Positions 33,778-42,515 of a stretch of DNA of 64,000 nucleotides are shown piece by piece; the first letter of the stretch is position 1; each line of letters starts with the position of its first letter. The stretch lies in NCBI RefSeq assembly GCF_036227565.1, contig NZ_CP109460.1:8060001-8124000 (forward strand), given 5' to 3'. The notes beneath the pieces were generated by a model. That model worked only from the letters and a program-made list of their open reading frames with translations. It was not told where the DNA came from and made no database searches. Source of the DNA: Streptomyces sp. NBC_01454. Its GTDB lineage: Bacteria > Actinomycetota > Actinomycetes > Streptomycetales > Streptomycetaceae. The position numbers and the translations under genes were made by a program.

Positions 33778-36096
33778 TTGTCAAACGAGGAATTGCGGCA
33801 CGAGCAGGAATTCATCGATCTGCTCTATGCACGCCTCGCGGAAATGCGGACCGGGGCGGCGGCGTCGGTGACCGAAGCCCTGCCGCGGGAAGGGAACAAC
33901 GCCCAGGCGCGTCTGGAGCGCGATGTGCTGGTGGCCGAACAGTCCGGACTGCTGGCCGCGTTCGACGCCGGTGAACACGGCCTCTGCTTCGGCCGGCTGC
34001 TCTTCCGCGACGGCCGGGACCACCACATCGGCCGCCTCGGAATCCGGCGCGACGACGCGGAGCACACTCCGCTGGTCATCGACTGGCGGGCCGAGGTCGC
34101 CCGGCCGTTCTACCTCGCCACCGGGCACACCCCCATGGGGCTGCGCCGCAGGCGTCACCTCACCACTGAGGGCAGGAAGGTCACCGCCCTGCACGACGAG
34201 ATCCTCGACCTCGCCGACGCCGTGCGCACCGGACACGAAGGCAGCGACGCGGACGCCGTGCTGCTGGCCGCGCTCGACGCGGCGCGCACCGGACGGATGC
34301 ACGACATCGTGCAGACCATCCAGGCGGAACAGGACGCCATCATCCGCGCCCCGCACGACGGCATCCTCGTCGTGGAGGGCGGGCCCGGCACCGGCAAGAC
34401 CGTCGTCGCGCTGCACCGCGCGGCGTATCTGCTCTACGCGCACCGGGAGCAACTGGCCCGCCGGGCCGTGCTGATCGTCGGGCCGAATCCGGCCTTCCTC
34501 AGCTACATCGGGGAGGTGCTGCCCTCGCTGGGCGAGACGGGGGTGCTGCTCGCCACACCCGCTGAGCTCTTCCCGGGCGTGACCGCGACCGGCACCGAGA
34601 CCGCCGAGGCCGCCGAGATCAAGGGCCGTGCGGCGATGGCGGACGCCCTGGCGCACTTCGTACGGGACCGCCAGACCCTGCCCGACCCGGTGATCGTGAT
34701 CGACCACGAGGACGGCGAACTCCGGCTGGACGCGGACCTCGCGCGCGAGGCACGCCGTCATGCCCGCGCCTCCGGACTGCCGCACAACCTCGCCCGCCCG
34801 CACTTCGCCTTCCACGTCATCGACGCGCTCACCGCGCAGCTCACCGAACGGATCGGCGCGGACCCCTACGGCGGGCCGAACCTCCTCGGCCCCGACGACA
34901 TCGCCCAGCTCGGCAAGGCCATCGCCCTCAGCTCCGAAGTGCACGGCGCCATCGAGGAGTTGTGGCCCGCCCTCACCCCGCAGCAACTGGTCGCCGACTT
35001 CCTCGCCGAGCCCGTCCACCTCCCCGACGCCGAGGCGGACACGATCCGGCGCACCTGCGGCGGCTGGACCCCCGCGGACATTCCCCTGCTGGACGAGGCC
35101 GCCGAGCTCCTCGGCGAGGACGACGCGGCCGCCCGCGCCGCCGCCGAGGCGCGACGCCAGCAGCAGATCGCCTACGCCCAGGGCGTGCTCGACCTCTCCT
35201 ACGGCTCCCGCACCCAGGAGTTCGAGGACCGCGACGACGAGGAATCGGAGGTGCTGGCCGCGCACGACCTGGTGGACGCCGAACGGCTCGCCGACCGGCA
35301 CGAGGAGACCGACCACCGCACCGCCGCCGAACGCGCCGCGGCCGACCGCACCTGGGCCTTCGGCCACATCATCGTCGACGAGGCACAGGAACTGTCCGAG
35401 ATGGCCTGGCGGCTGTTGATGCGCCGCTGCCCGATGCGCTCGATGACCCTGGTCGGCGACCCGGCGCAGACCGCCGAACCGGGCGGCTGCGGCGCCTGGG
35501 AGTCGATCCTCGCGCCCTACGCCGACGATCGCTGGCACCATGTCAGACTCGGCGTCAACTACCGCACGCCGAGCGAGATCATGGAGATCGCGGCGCGGGT
35601 GCCCCGGTCCACCGACCCCTCCTTCGCGCCGCCCCGCTCGATCCGGTCCACCGGCGAACGTCCGTGGGCGCGGCGCACGGACGACCTGGCCGGTGCGGTG
35701 GCCGAGGCCGTCGCGCGGGAGGCGTCCGGGGAGGGGCGGCTCGCGGTGATCGCCCCCCACTCCCGCTGCGCGACGCTGTCCGCGGCCCTCCCGGACGCCT
35801 CCGCCGGGTCCTCCCCGGATCTGACCAGCCCGGTGGTGGTGATCGACCCGCGACAGGCCAAGGGCCTGGAGTTCGACACCGTGCTCGTGGTGGAACCGGC
35901 GGAGTTCGGGGCCAGCGACCTGTATGTCGCGCTCACCCGGGCGACCCAACGGCTGGGCGTGCTCCACACGGAGCCGTTGCCCGCGGCACTGTCGGAGCTG
36001 GCGGAGCCGACGGGGCTGTCGGCGCCGGCGGATCCGGCGGATCTTTCAGAGGTGTCCGCGCTGACGGCGCCGGAGGCCGGGGCGACCGGCCGGTGA
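33778..36096 (+). CDS. helR: HelR-type RNA polymerase recycling motor (UvrD-like helicase fold)
   Basis: A 772-aa superfamily-1 ATPase of the HelD/HelR group. The N-terminal ELRHEQEFIDLLYARLAEMR helices form the arm that enters the RNA polymerase channels. Walker A is GGPGTGKTVVALH (about residue 202) and Walker B IIVDEAQELSEM (about 538). Later come LVGDPAQTAEPGG, LGVNYRTPSEIM, KGLEFDTVLVVEP and ALTRATQRL (motif VI). HelR frees stalled polymerase and can displace rifamycins, giving tolerance. The TTG start at 33778 is chosen because the HelR/HelD N-terminus begins exactly there; GGAG lies 5 nt upstream. The Pro/Ala-rich C-terminus is a streptomycete trait. I do not see a clear rifamycin-associated palindrome upstream. 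Confidence 0.9.
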   Translation: MSNEELRHEQEFIDLLYARLAEMRTGAAASVTEALPREGNNAQARLERDVLVAEQSGLLAAFDAGEHGLCFGRLLFRDGRDHHIGRLGIRRDDAEHTPLVIDWRAEVARPFYLATGHTPMGLRRRRHLTTEGRKVTALHDEILDLADAVRTGHEGSDADAVLLAALDAARTGRMHDIVQTIQAEQDAIIRAPHDGILVVEGGPGTGKTVVALHRAAYLLYAHREQLARRAVLIVGPNPAFLSYIGEVLPSLGETGVLLATPAELFPGVTATGTETAEAAEIKGRAAMADALAHFVRDRQTLPDPVIVIDHEDGELRLDADLAREARRHARASGLPHNLARPHFAFHVIDALTAQLTERIGADPYGGPNLLGPDDIAQLGKAIALSSEVHGAIEELWPALTPQQLVADFLAEPVHLPDAEADTIRRTCGGWTPADIPLLDEAAELLGEDDAAARAAAEARRQQQIAYAQGVLDLSYGSRTQEFEDRDDEESEVLAAHDLVDAERLADRHEETDHRTAAERAAADRTWAFGHIIVDEAQELSEMAWRLLMRRCPMRSMTLVGDPAQTAEPGGCGAWESILAPYADDRWHHVRLGVNYRTPSEIMEIAARVPRSTDPSFAPPRSIRSTGERPWARRTDDLAGAVAEAVAREASGEGRLAVIAPHSRCATLSAALPDASAGSSPDLTSPVVVIDPRQAKGLEFDTVLVVEPAEFGASDLYVALTRATQRLGVLHTEPLPAALSELAEPTGLSAPADPADLSEVSALTAPEAGATGR

Positions 36097-36105
36097 CCGC
36101 CGGCC

Positions 36106-36139
36106 GAGGGGCGCCGTACCACGGCATGCGGCGCCCCTC
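36106..36139. terminator. Bidirectional hairpin between helR and GNAT gene
   Basis: 11-bp stem GAGGGGCGCCG (36106-36116) and complement (36129-36139), 12-nt loop, in the 62-bp convergent gap. Confidence 0.7.
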
Positions 36140-36158
36140 AGCTCCCCTCAGCTCCTCC

Positions 36159-36725
36159 TCAATTCCCGTCCCGCTTGCGTGTGTTGCTCCGGTGGTCCGC
36201 GGCGGAGATCCGGTACACCACGCACGGGCGCAACGGGCCCTCGGCCACCTCGGGATCGTCGAAGTCATCGGCCGGATCGCGGGTCATCCCGAGGCGGCGC
36301 ATCACCGCCTGGGAGCGGAGGTTGGTGGCCGTGGTCACGGCGAGGATCTGCGGCAGCCGGAGGGTGTCGAAGCCGAAGGCCAGCGCGGCGCGGCCGGCCT
36401 CGGTGGCATAACCCTGTCCCCAGGCCGAACGGGTCAGCCGCCAGCCGGCTTCCACCCCCGTGAACGGCATGCCCTCGTCCACCGGATCCAGTCCGGTGAA
36501 GCCGATGAACTCCCCGGTCGCGCGCACCTCGACCGCCCACCATCCCCAGCCGCGCCGTTCCAGATCGGCCTGGAAGGCGGCCACGGACGCCTCGCTCCGC
36601 TCGCGGGTGAGCACTTCGGGGAAGTGTGCCCGGACCTCGGGATCGGCGTTCATCGCCGCCCAGGGCCCGAGGTCGGACGCCCGCCATTCCCGGAGTATCA
36701 GCCGTTCGGTTCGCAGTTCAGACAT
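36159..36725 (-). CDS. GNAT acetyltransferase (RimJ/RimL-like)
   Basis: A 188-aa protein of the RimJ/RimL/Acetyltransf_3 group. It has TERLILREWRASDLGPWAAM at the start, EAGWRLTRSAWGQGYATEA with the acetyl-CoA Q/R-x2-G-x-A loop, and TTATNLRSQAVMRRLGM near the end. It transfers acetyl groups to protein N-termini or small amines; the target is unknown. It is monocistronic and convergent with helR. Confidence 0.86.
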   Translation of the reverse strand: MSELRTERLILREWRASDLGPWAAMNADPEVRAHFPEVLTRERSEASVAAFQADLERRGWGWWAVEVRATGEFIGFTGLDPVDEGMPFTGVEAGWRLTRSAWGQGYATEAGRAALAFGFDTLRLPQILAVTTATNLRSQAVMRRLGMTRDPADDFDDPEVAEGPLRPCVVYRISAADHRSNTRKRDGN

Positions 36726-36847
36726 CGCGCCAACGTAACCGGCTCGCGGCCGCGGGGCGAGCGGATATATGGCCCCGGACGGGCGTTCCTCGACGCCGTC
36801 CGGGCAGGGCGTCGAGGCTGCCCCGTACGGAACGGCGGCCGTGCCCG

Positions 36848-37729
36848 CTACTTGACCGAACCGGCCATGATGCCCTGCACGAAGTGCCGCTGGAAGACGA
36901 AGAACACGATCAGCGGCACGATCAGGGACAGGAAGGCGCCGGGCGCCAGCACACCGATGTTGCTGCCGAACTGCCGCATCTGCGACTGCAGGGCCACCGT
37001 CAGCGGCTGTGATCCGTTGTCGGCGAAGAGCAGGGCGACCAGCATGTCGTTCCACACCCACAGGAACTGGAAGATGGCCAGGCTGGCGATGGCCGGGCGG
37101 CCCAGCGGCAGGACCAGCTGGGAGAAGATCCGCCACTCCCCGCCGCCGTCCATCCGGGCCGCCTCCAGCATCTCCTTGGGGATCTCCGCGAAGTAGTTGC
37201 GCAGCAGGAAGATGGCGAACGGCAGCCCGTAGGCGGTGTGGAACAGCACGACGCCGGGGATGGAGCCGAACAGTCCGAGCGCGCCGAACAGCTTGGCCAC
37301 CGGCAGCAGACCGATCTGCACCGGCACCACCAGCATGGCGACCACCACCAGGAAGATCCAGTCGCGGCCGGGGAAGTCCATCCAGGCGAAGGCGTAGCCG
37401 GCCAGCGCGGCGATCACCACGACGGCGACGGTGGTGGGCACCGAGATCAGCACGGTGTTCCAGAACGCCTGGACGATGCCCGAGTCCTTCAGCAGCGCCG
37501 TGTAGTTGTCCAGCGAGAGCTGCCCGGGTGAGGTGAGCGCGGTCCACCAGCCGCTGTCGGCGTTGGCCTCCTCCGTCCGGAGGGACGAGAGGAAGAGCCC
37601 GGCGGCGGGGGTGAGCCAGACCAGGCCGATGACCAGCAGGAACAGCTGGATCACGCCGCGGCTGAGCCACTTCGCCGGCCGTGCGGCCGCCCGCTTGCGG
37701 GGCGCGGCGGTTCCCTGAGCGGTGGTCAT
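36848..37729 (-). CDS. Sugar ABC transporter permease (MalG type)
   Basis: A 293-aa, six-helix permease of the CUT1 carbohydrate importer family. The EAA loop reads EIPKEMLEAARMDGGGEWRI with the conserved G, where the ATPase docks. It begins 4 bp inside the upstream permease (ATGA overlap), so the two are translated together to form a heterodimer. No ATPase gene is present in the cluster; in streptomycetes the shared MsiK ATPase serves such importers. Last gene of the alpha-glucoside cluster on this strand. Confidence 0.9.
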   Translation of the reverse strand: MTTAQGTAAPRKRAAARPAKWLSRGVIQLFLLVIGLVWLTPAAGLFLSSLRTEEANADSGWWTALTSPGQLSLDNYTALLKDSGIVQAFWNTVLISVPTTVAVVVIAALAGYAFAWMDFPGRDWIFLVVVAMLVVPVQIGLLPVAKLFGALGLFGSIPGVVLFHTAYGLPFAIFLLRNYFAEIPKEMLEAARMDGGGEWRIFSQLVLPLGRPAIASLAIFQFLWVWNDMLVALLFADNGSQPLTVALQSQMRQFGSNIGVLAPGAFLSLIVPLIVFFVFQRHFVQGIMAGSVK

Positions 37730-39129
37730 GACTGGCTCCTGCGGAAACGTCGGATGTTGAGGGCCATGGCCGGGAGCACCAGCAGGAGCAGCAGCACACC
37801 GAGGGCGCTGCCGAGGCCCTGGTTGTTGCCGCCGCCGAAGGAGACCAGCCACATCTGCAGGGCCAGGACGTTGGCGTCCTGCTGTACGGGTCCGGGGGCG
37901 ATGATGTAGACGAGGTCGAAGACCTTCATCACGTTGATCACCATCGTCACGAACACCACGCCCAGGACGGGTCCGAGCAGCGGAACGGTGATCCTGCGGA
38001 AGACCTGCCACTCGCCCGCGCCGTCCATCCGGGCGGCCTCGAGCACGTCGCGGGGCATCGCGGCGAGCCCCGCGCCGATCAGGACGAGCGCGAAGCCGGT
38101 CCAGATCCACATGTAGGCGCCGATGATGGCGGGTGTGATGAGGGCCGGGCCGAGCCAGGAGATGCCCCCGTAGGGTGCGGCGAAGTCCTTGGCGGGGAGC
38201 TGCACGGCGTAGGACCCGGAAGCCAGATGCGGCAGACGGTAGGAGCCGTCCGGGCCGGTGGTGGCTGTGGCCGCCACTTTGCCGTGGGCGTCGACCGCCT
38301 CGACGGAGAGCTTCGGCAGCCCGCGTTCACCGCGGTCCACGGCGCCGGGGGTGCCGCGCCCGCCGGGGGTGAAGTCGAGGTAGACCACCCCGCGCAATTC
38401 GCTGCTTCCGGCGGGGGACTTGGCGGCCGGTGCGGCGGGGCGGGCCTGCGGCGGCATGTCCTTGGGCGCGACGCCGACCAGGCCGAGGTCGACGGTGTGT
38501 CCCGGGCTGGTGCGGTGCGTCGTGCGGTAGGAGCCGTCGTGCCCCTTGGTGAGCTGCTTGTCGCCGAGGCGTGCCTTGGCGCTCGGGAAGGAGGCGGACT
38601 CCCCCTGGAACTGGTCGTGGATGCCGACGGTGACGGCGTTGAGCACGCCGCGCTGCGGATCCTGCTCGTAGGTGAGCCGGAAGATGATGCCCGCGGCGAG
38701 GAAGGAGATCGCCATCGGCATGAACATCAGCAGCTTGAACGCCGTCTTCCAGCGGATCTTCTCGGTCAGCACGGCGAGCACCAGGCCGAGCCCGGTCAGC
38801 AGCGCGGGGGCGAACACGACCCAGATCGCGCTGTTGCGGATGGCCCGGAGCGTGGCCGGGTCCTGGAACATCGCGGTGTAGTTGTCGGCCCCGACGAACG
38901 TGTCACCGGAGGCGTCGTACATGCTGCGGACGACCGAGAACACGATGGGGTACGCGACGAGGGCACCCAGCAGCACGAGCGCTGGGAGCAGGAAGAGCGC
39001 GGCGATCCGCCGGCGGCGCCGGGCGGCGTGCCGCACGGCGGCACCGGGGCTGCCGGGGGTGCCGCGCGGGGGGAGGGACGCGGTGCCGCGCGCCGGGGCG
39101 GGCGGCACCGCGGGAGTGGTGACAGGCAT
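37726..39129 (-). CDS. Sugar ABC transporter permease (MalF type) with large extracytoplasmic insert
   Basis: A 467-aa permease, about 150 residues longer than typical CUT1 MalF-type relatives. The first helices are normal (RIAALFLLPALVLLGALVAYP, then FLAAGIIFRL). An insert of about 165 residues follows (155-320), then the remaining helices and the EAA loop (RDVLEAARMDGAGEWQVF). Within the insert, residues 245-312 read a carboxypeptidase-regulatory/Cna-B-like beta sandwich: GVVYLDFTPGG, LPKLSVEAVDAHGKVAATAT, TGPDGSYRLPHLASGSY. It is predicted outside the membrane, analogous in position to the MalF P2 loop that contacts the binding protein. Located between the binding-protein gene and the MalG-type permease. 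Confidence 0.88.
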   Translation of the reverse strand: MPVTTPAVPPAPARGTASLPPRGTPGSPGAAVRHAARRRRRIAALFLLPALVLLGALVAYPIVFSVVRSMYDASGDTFVGADNYTAMFQDPATLRAIRNSAIWVVFAPALLTGLGLVLAVLTEKIRWKTAFKLLMFMPMAISFLAAGIIFRLTYEQDPQRGVLNAVTVGIHDQFQGESASFPSAKARLGDKQLTKGHDGSYRTTHRTSPGHTVDLGLVGVAPKDMPPQARPAAPAAKSPAGSSELRGVVYLDFTPGGRGTPGAVDRGERGLPKLSVEAVDAHGKVAATATTGPDGSYRLPHLASGSYAVQLPAKDFAAPYGGISWLGPALITPAIIGAYMWIWTGFALVLIGAGLAAMPRDVLEAARMDGAGEWQVFRRITVPLLGPVLGVVFVTMVINVMKVFDLVYIIAPGPVQQDANVLALQMWLVSFGGGNNQGLGSALGVLLLLLVLPAMALNIRRFRRSQS

Positions 39130-39147
39130 CGATCGGGCCCTCGGTCC

Positions 39148-40482
39148 TTACTTTCCGTATGCCTTGGCCGCGGCGGCCTCAAGCTTGCGGGCGGTGGCCG
39201 CGGGGTCGGAGGGGTCGCGCAGGAAGTCCTGCAGCAGCTTCCACTCGCCGGCTCCCTGGGTGCCGCCGAAGGCCGCGGGGGCCTGGTCCGACATGTCGAA
39301 GCGCACGGAGTTCCCGGCGTCGGTCAGTGACTGGGCGGCCTTGCGGGTGACCTCGTCGTGGTAGGCGCTTGCCGGGACCTTCTTGTTGGGCGAGATGTAG
39401 CCGCCGGCCTTGGCCCAGACGCCGGCCGCCTCGGGGCCGGCCAGGTACTTCACCAGTTCCATTGCGGCCTTCTTGTTCTTGCCGGCCTTGAGCACCACGG
39501 CGGCGTCGCCACCGCTGACCACCGGCGCCTTGCCGCCGTCGACCGCGGGGAAGGGGTAGAACTTGGCGTCCTTGCCGACCTGCTTGTGGAGCTCGTCGGT
39601 GACCAGGGCGCTGACGAAGTCACCCTCGTAGACCGAGGCCGCCTTCGGGTCCGGGCCGAAAACCTGCTGGACGGACTCGGGGAAGTCGGTGCGCAGCGCG
39701 CCCGCTCCGCCGCCGGCCACCAGGTTCTTGTCGCCGAACAGCTTGCCGAGCGCGGTGAGCGCCTTGACCACGCTGGGGTCCGTCCACGGGATCTTGTGGG
39801 CGGCGAGCTTGTCGTACTTGTCCTGACCGGCCTGGGACAGATAGATGTTCTCGAACCAGTCGGTCAGCGGCCAGCCGGCCTCGCCCGCGACGGCGAACGC
39901 CGGCACCCCCGAGTCGGACAGGGTACGGCCCGACTTCAGCATCTCGTCGTAGGTCTTCGCGGGCTTGACCCCGGCCTGGGAGTAGGCCTCCGGGCTGTAC
40001 CAGACCGTCGACTTGTGCGAGGCCTTGAAGTACAGGCCGTAGTAGGTCTTGCCGACCGTGCCGTAGTCCTTCCACACCTGCGCGTAGTTCTTCTCGGCCG
40101 TGGCGGCGACCGCCGGCGACAGGGGAGTCAGCCAGCCCTTCTTGGCGAACTGCTGGAGCACGCCGACCTGCGGGACCATCACCACGTCCGGGGCGTTGCC
40201 GCCCTCGACCTGGCTGCCGATGACCGTGGAGACGTTGTCGCCGGTGGAGGAGAAGCTCACCTTCGCGCCGGTCTTCTGGGAGAACGCGTCCAAGACCTTC
40301 TTGAAGTTCTGCTGTTCCACGCCGGTCCAGACGCCGGCCACGGTCACGTTCTGGCCGCTGAGTTCCTGCTTGCCGCCCCCGGCGGACGCTCCGCCGCCGC
40401 ATGCGGTCGCGGAGAGGGCCAGGCCGAGCACGGCCGCGCCGGAGAGGGCGGCACGGGTGTGTCGTACTGCGGGTCGTCTCAT
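39148..40482 (-). CDS. Sugar ABC transporter substrate-binding lipoprotein
   Basis: A 444-aa solute-binding protein of the CUT1 (SBP_bac_1) family. The signal peptide ends in ALSATAC, a lipobox-like site, with Cys28 as the anchor. Mature features are VEQQNFKKVLDAFSQKTGAK, NAPDVVMVPQVGVLQQFA and the C-terminal helix AKKLEAAAAKAYGK-like tail. The ATG at 40482 follows GAAGGGA. It binds an oligosaccharide or alpha-glucoside outside the membrane and delivers it to the two permeases encoded downstream. 18 bp separate it from the first permease; the GH13 gene lies 50 bp upstream. Confidence 0.9.
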   Translation of the reverse strand: MRRPAVRHTRAALSGAAVLGLALSATACGGGASAGGGKQELSGQNVTVAGVWTGVEQQNFKKVLDAFSQKTGAKVSFSSTGDNVSTVIGSQVEGGNAPDVVMVPQVGVLQQFAKKGWLTPLSPAVAATAEKNYAQVWKDYGTVGKTYYGLYFKASHKSTVWYSPEAYSQAGVKPAKTYDEMLKSGRTLSDSGVPAFAVAGEAGWPLTDWFENIYLSQAGQDKYDKLAAHKIPWTDPSVVKALTALGKLFGDKNLVAGGGAGALRTDFPESVQQVFGPDPKAASVYEGDFVSALVTDELHKQVGKDAKFYPFPAVDGGKAPVVSGGDAAVVLKAGKNKKAAMELVKYLAGPEAAGVWAKAGGYISPNKKVPASAYHDEVTRKAAQSLTDAGNSVRFDMSDQAPAAFGGTQGAGEWKLLQDFLRDPSDPAATARKLEAAAAKAYGK

Positions 40483-40532
40483 GGTGGGTGTTCCCTTCGG
40501 GAGGACTGCGGAGGTCGGGGGGCGGAGTGGGG

Positions 40533-42308
40533 CTATGGGGCGTCGGGGGCGCGCATCCACCAGGCGGCGGTGGAACCGGGGAGCGTGCCCGACGGGCAGT
40601 CGCCGCTCGCGAGCAGGGGGAACCCCGGTGCGGGGGCGGCTACCGGCTCGGTACCGAAGTTGACGGCGCAGACCAGGCCGTCGCCGCGGACGAACGCCAG
40701 CACCTGGGGCGGGGAATCCAGCCAGCGCAGGGTGCCCTCGCCGAGCTGGGGGAGGCTGCGGCGCAGCTGCAGCCCCTCGCGGTAGAGATGCCAGAACGAG
40801 CGGGTGTCGGCCAGCGCCCGGTCGGTGGCGTGTTCGGCGAACCAGGCGGGCTGCGGCAGCCAGGGCCGGGCCGCGTCCGTACCGCTGGTGAAGCCGAACG
40901 GCGAGGCGAGGCCCGACCACGGCAGCGGCACCCGGCAGCCGTCGCGGATGTGCTCCCGGCTGCCCGTACGGTGGTAGATCGGGTCGGTGAGGGCCTCGTC
41001 CGGCAGGTCGACGACCTCCGGCAGGCCCAGCTCCTCGCCCTGGTAGACATACGCCGCGCCGGGCAGCGCCAGCATCAGCAGCGCGGCGGCCCGGGCGCGG
41101 GCCGGACCCAGCCCGCTCCCCGCGCCCTCGGTGGTCTCCCCGGTGTTGCCGGGATCGGCCGCATAGCGGGTGACGGTCCGGACCTGGTCGTGGTTGTTGA
41201 GCACCCAGGTGACCGTGGAGCCGGTGCCCGCGATATCGGTCAGCGCCTCGCTGATCACCCGGCGGAAGGTGGTGACGTCCCAGCGCGCGGTCAGCAGATG
41301 GAAGAAGAACGCCTGGTGGAGTTCGTCGGGCCGGACGTACGCGGCCTGTTCGCTCGGGGTCCGTACGGAGACCTCGCCGACCAGCAGCCGGTCGCGGCCG
41401 TCGCGGGCCGTGTATTCCTCGCACAGCGCGCGCCACTCGCGCCACACCTGGTGCACCTCGGGCTGGTTCCAGGCCAGCGGGTTGACCGAGTCGCGGGTGC
41501 GCTCATCGGCCGCCGGGTCGGGGGAGTCGGGGAGCTCGGGGTGCTTGAACAGCCCCGCGGCCACATCGATCCGGAAGCCGTCGACCCCACGGTCCAGCCA
41601 GAAGCGCAGCACGTCCTCGAAGTCGGCGGCCACGGCCGGGTTGCGCCAGTTCAGATCGGGCTGCTCGGGCGTGAACATGTGGAGGTACCACTGGCCCGCC
41701 GCCCCGGCCGCGGACCCGGTGTCCTCGACGCGGGACCAGGCGGGGCCGCCGAACATCGCCCGCCAGTTGTTGGGCGGCAGCTCCCCGTCCGGTCCGCGCC
41801 CGTCGGCGAAGTGGAACAGCGACCGTGCCGCGCTTCCCGGACCGTCCTCGAGGGCGGCGCGGAACCACGGGTGCTCGCTGGAGCAGTGGTTGGGGACGAT
41901 GTCCAGGAGCACCTTCAGACCCAGCCGGTGGGCGTCGGCCACCAGGCGGTCGAACTCGGCGAGGTCGCCGTAGACGGGGTCGACATCGCGGTAGTCGGCG
42001 ACGTCATAGCCGTGGTCGTGCTGCGGCGAGGGGTAGAAGGGGCTGAGCCAGATGCCGTCCACCCCCAGCTTCTTGAGGTACGGCAGCCCGGTGCGGACAC
42101 CGGCCAGATCGCCGATTCCGTCGCCGGTGGTGTCGAGGAAGCTGCGGACGTAGACCTGGTAGATCACCGCATCGCGCCACCAGTGCTGGGCGGCGTCCCC
42201 GGACCCGGTCGCGGGGACGGCCGAGGGTGCGGCGGAAGCCGGACCGGGGAGCGAGGGGGAGGGCGCGGAGTCGGCCGAGGAGCCGTTCCCTGCCGTGGCT
42301 ATGAGCAT
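40533..42308 (-). CDS. GH13 alpha-glucosidase (oligo-1,6-glucosidase type)
   Basis: A 591-aa glycoside hydrolase of family 13. It has all four conserved regions: DIVPNHCS (region I), GFRIDVAAG with the nucleophile Asp (II), LLVGEVSV with the acid/base Glu (III) and VLNNHDQVR with the third acid (IV). The early WWRDAVIYQVYVRSF is typical of intracellular alpha-glucosidases. There is no signal peptide, only a Ser/Pro/Ala-rich N-terminal extension of about 40 residues. It releases glucose from imported maltose, isomaltose or related alpha-glucosides. It heads an operon with the binding protein and two permeases. Confidence 0.92.
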   Translation of the reverse strand: MLIATAGNGSSADSAPSPSLPGPASAAPSAVPATGSGDAAQHWWRDAVIYQVYVRSFLDTTGDGIGDLAGVRTGLPYLKKLGVDGIWLSPFYPSPQHDHGYDVADYRDVDPVYGDLAEFDRLVADAHRLGLKVLLDIVPNHCSSEHPWFRAALEDGPGSAARSLFHFADGRGPDGELPPNNWRAMFGGPAWSRVEDTGSAAGAAGQWYLHMFTPEQPDLNWRNPAVAADFEDVLRFWLDRGVDGFRIDVAAGLFKHPELPDSPDPAADERTRDSVNPLAWNQPEVHQVWREWRALCEEYTARDGRDRLLVGEVSVRTPSEQAAYVRPDELHQAFFFHLLTARWDVTTFRRVISEALTDIAGTGSTVTWVLNNHDQVRTVTRYAADPGNTGETTEGAGSGLGPARARAAALLMLALPGAAYVYQGEELGLPEVVDLPDEALTDPIYHRTGSREHIRDGCRVPLPWSGLASPFGFTSGTDAARPWLPQPAWFAEHATDRALADTRSFWHLYREGLQLRRSLPQLGEGTLRWLDSPPQVLAFVRGDGLVCAVNFGTEPVAAPAPGFPLLASGDCPSGTLPGSTAAWWMRAPDAP

Positions 42309-42387
42309 GTGCCGTGATCCCGTTCTTACCTGGGCATGCCGTGCGGCTGCGATCGCTGTTATGCATGCATGTTAAGTAGGGATGACT

Positions 42388-42404
42388 TTTCGATGTCAAC
42401 GAAA
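42388..42404. promoter_or_regulatory. Candidate operator TTTCG-N7-CGAAA
   Basis: A 17-bp dyad about 80 bp upstream of the GH13 start, in a 207-bp AT-rich spacer that also contains ATGCATGCAT (42361-42370). No LacI regulator gene is nearby to pair with it. Confidence 0.4.
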
Positions 42405-42460
42405 TGGTCGAAACTCGCTGCGAGATGCCCGGATTTATGTAAGAATGAGACGGCAGGCTG

Positions 42461-42473
42461 TACCTAACAGGTA
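42461..42473. promoter_or_regulatory. Inverted repeat TACCT-AAC-AGGTA
   Basis: A 13-bp dyad between the GH13 operon and the second binding-protein gene. Ten bases of it (CTAACAGGTA, complement TACCTGTTAG) recur at 43845-43854 upstream of that binding-protein gene, so the two sites may bind one regulator. Confidence 0.45.
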
Positions 42474-42515
42474 AGTACGAGCGAGGTGGCCGTGACCGGA
42501 GATGACGCGGAGAGG

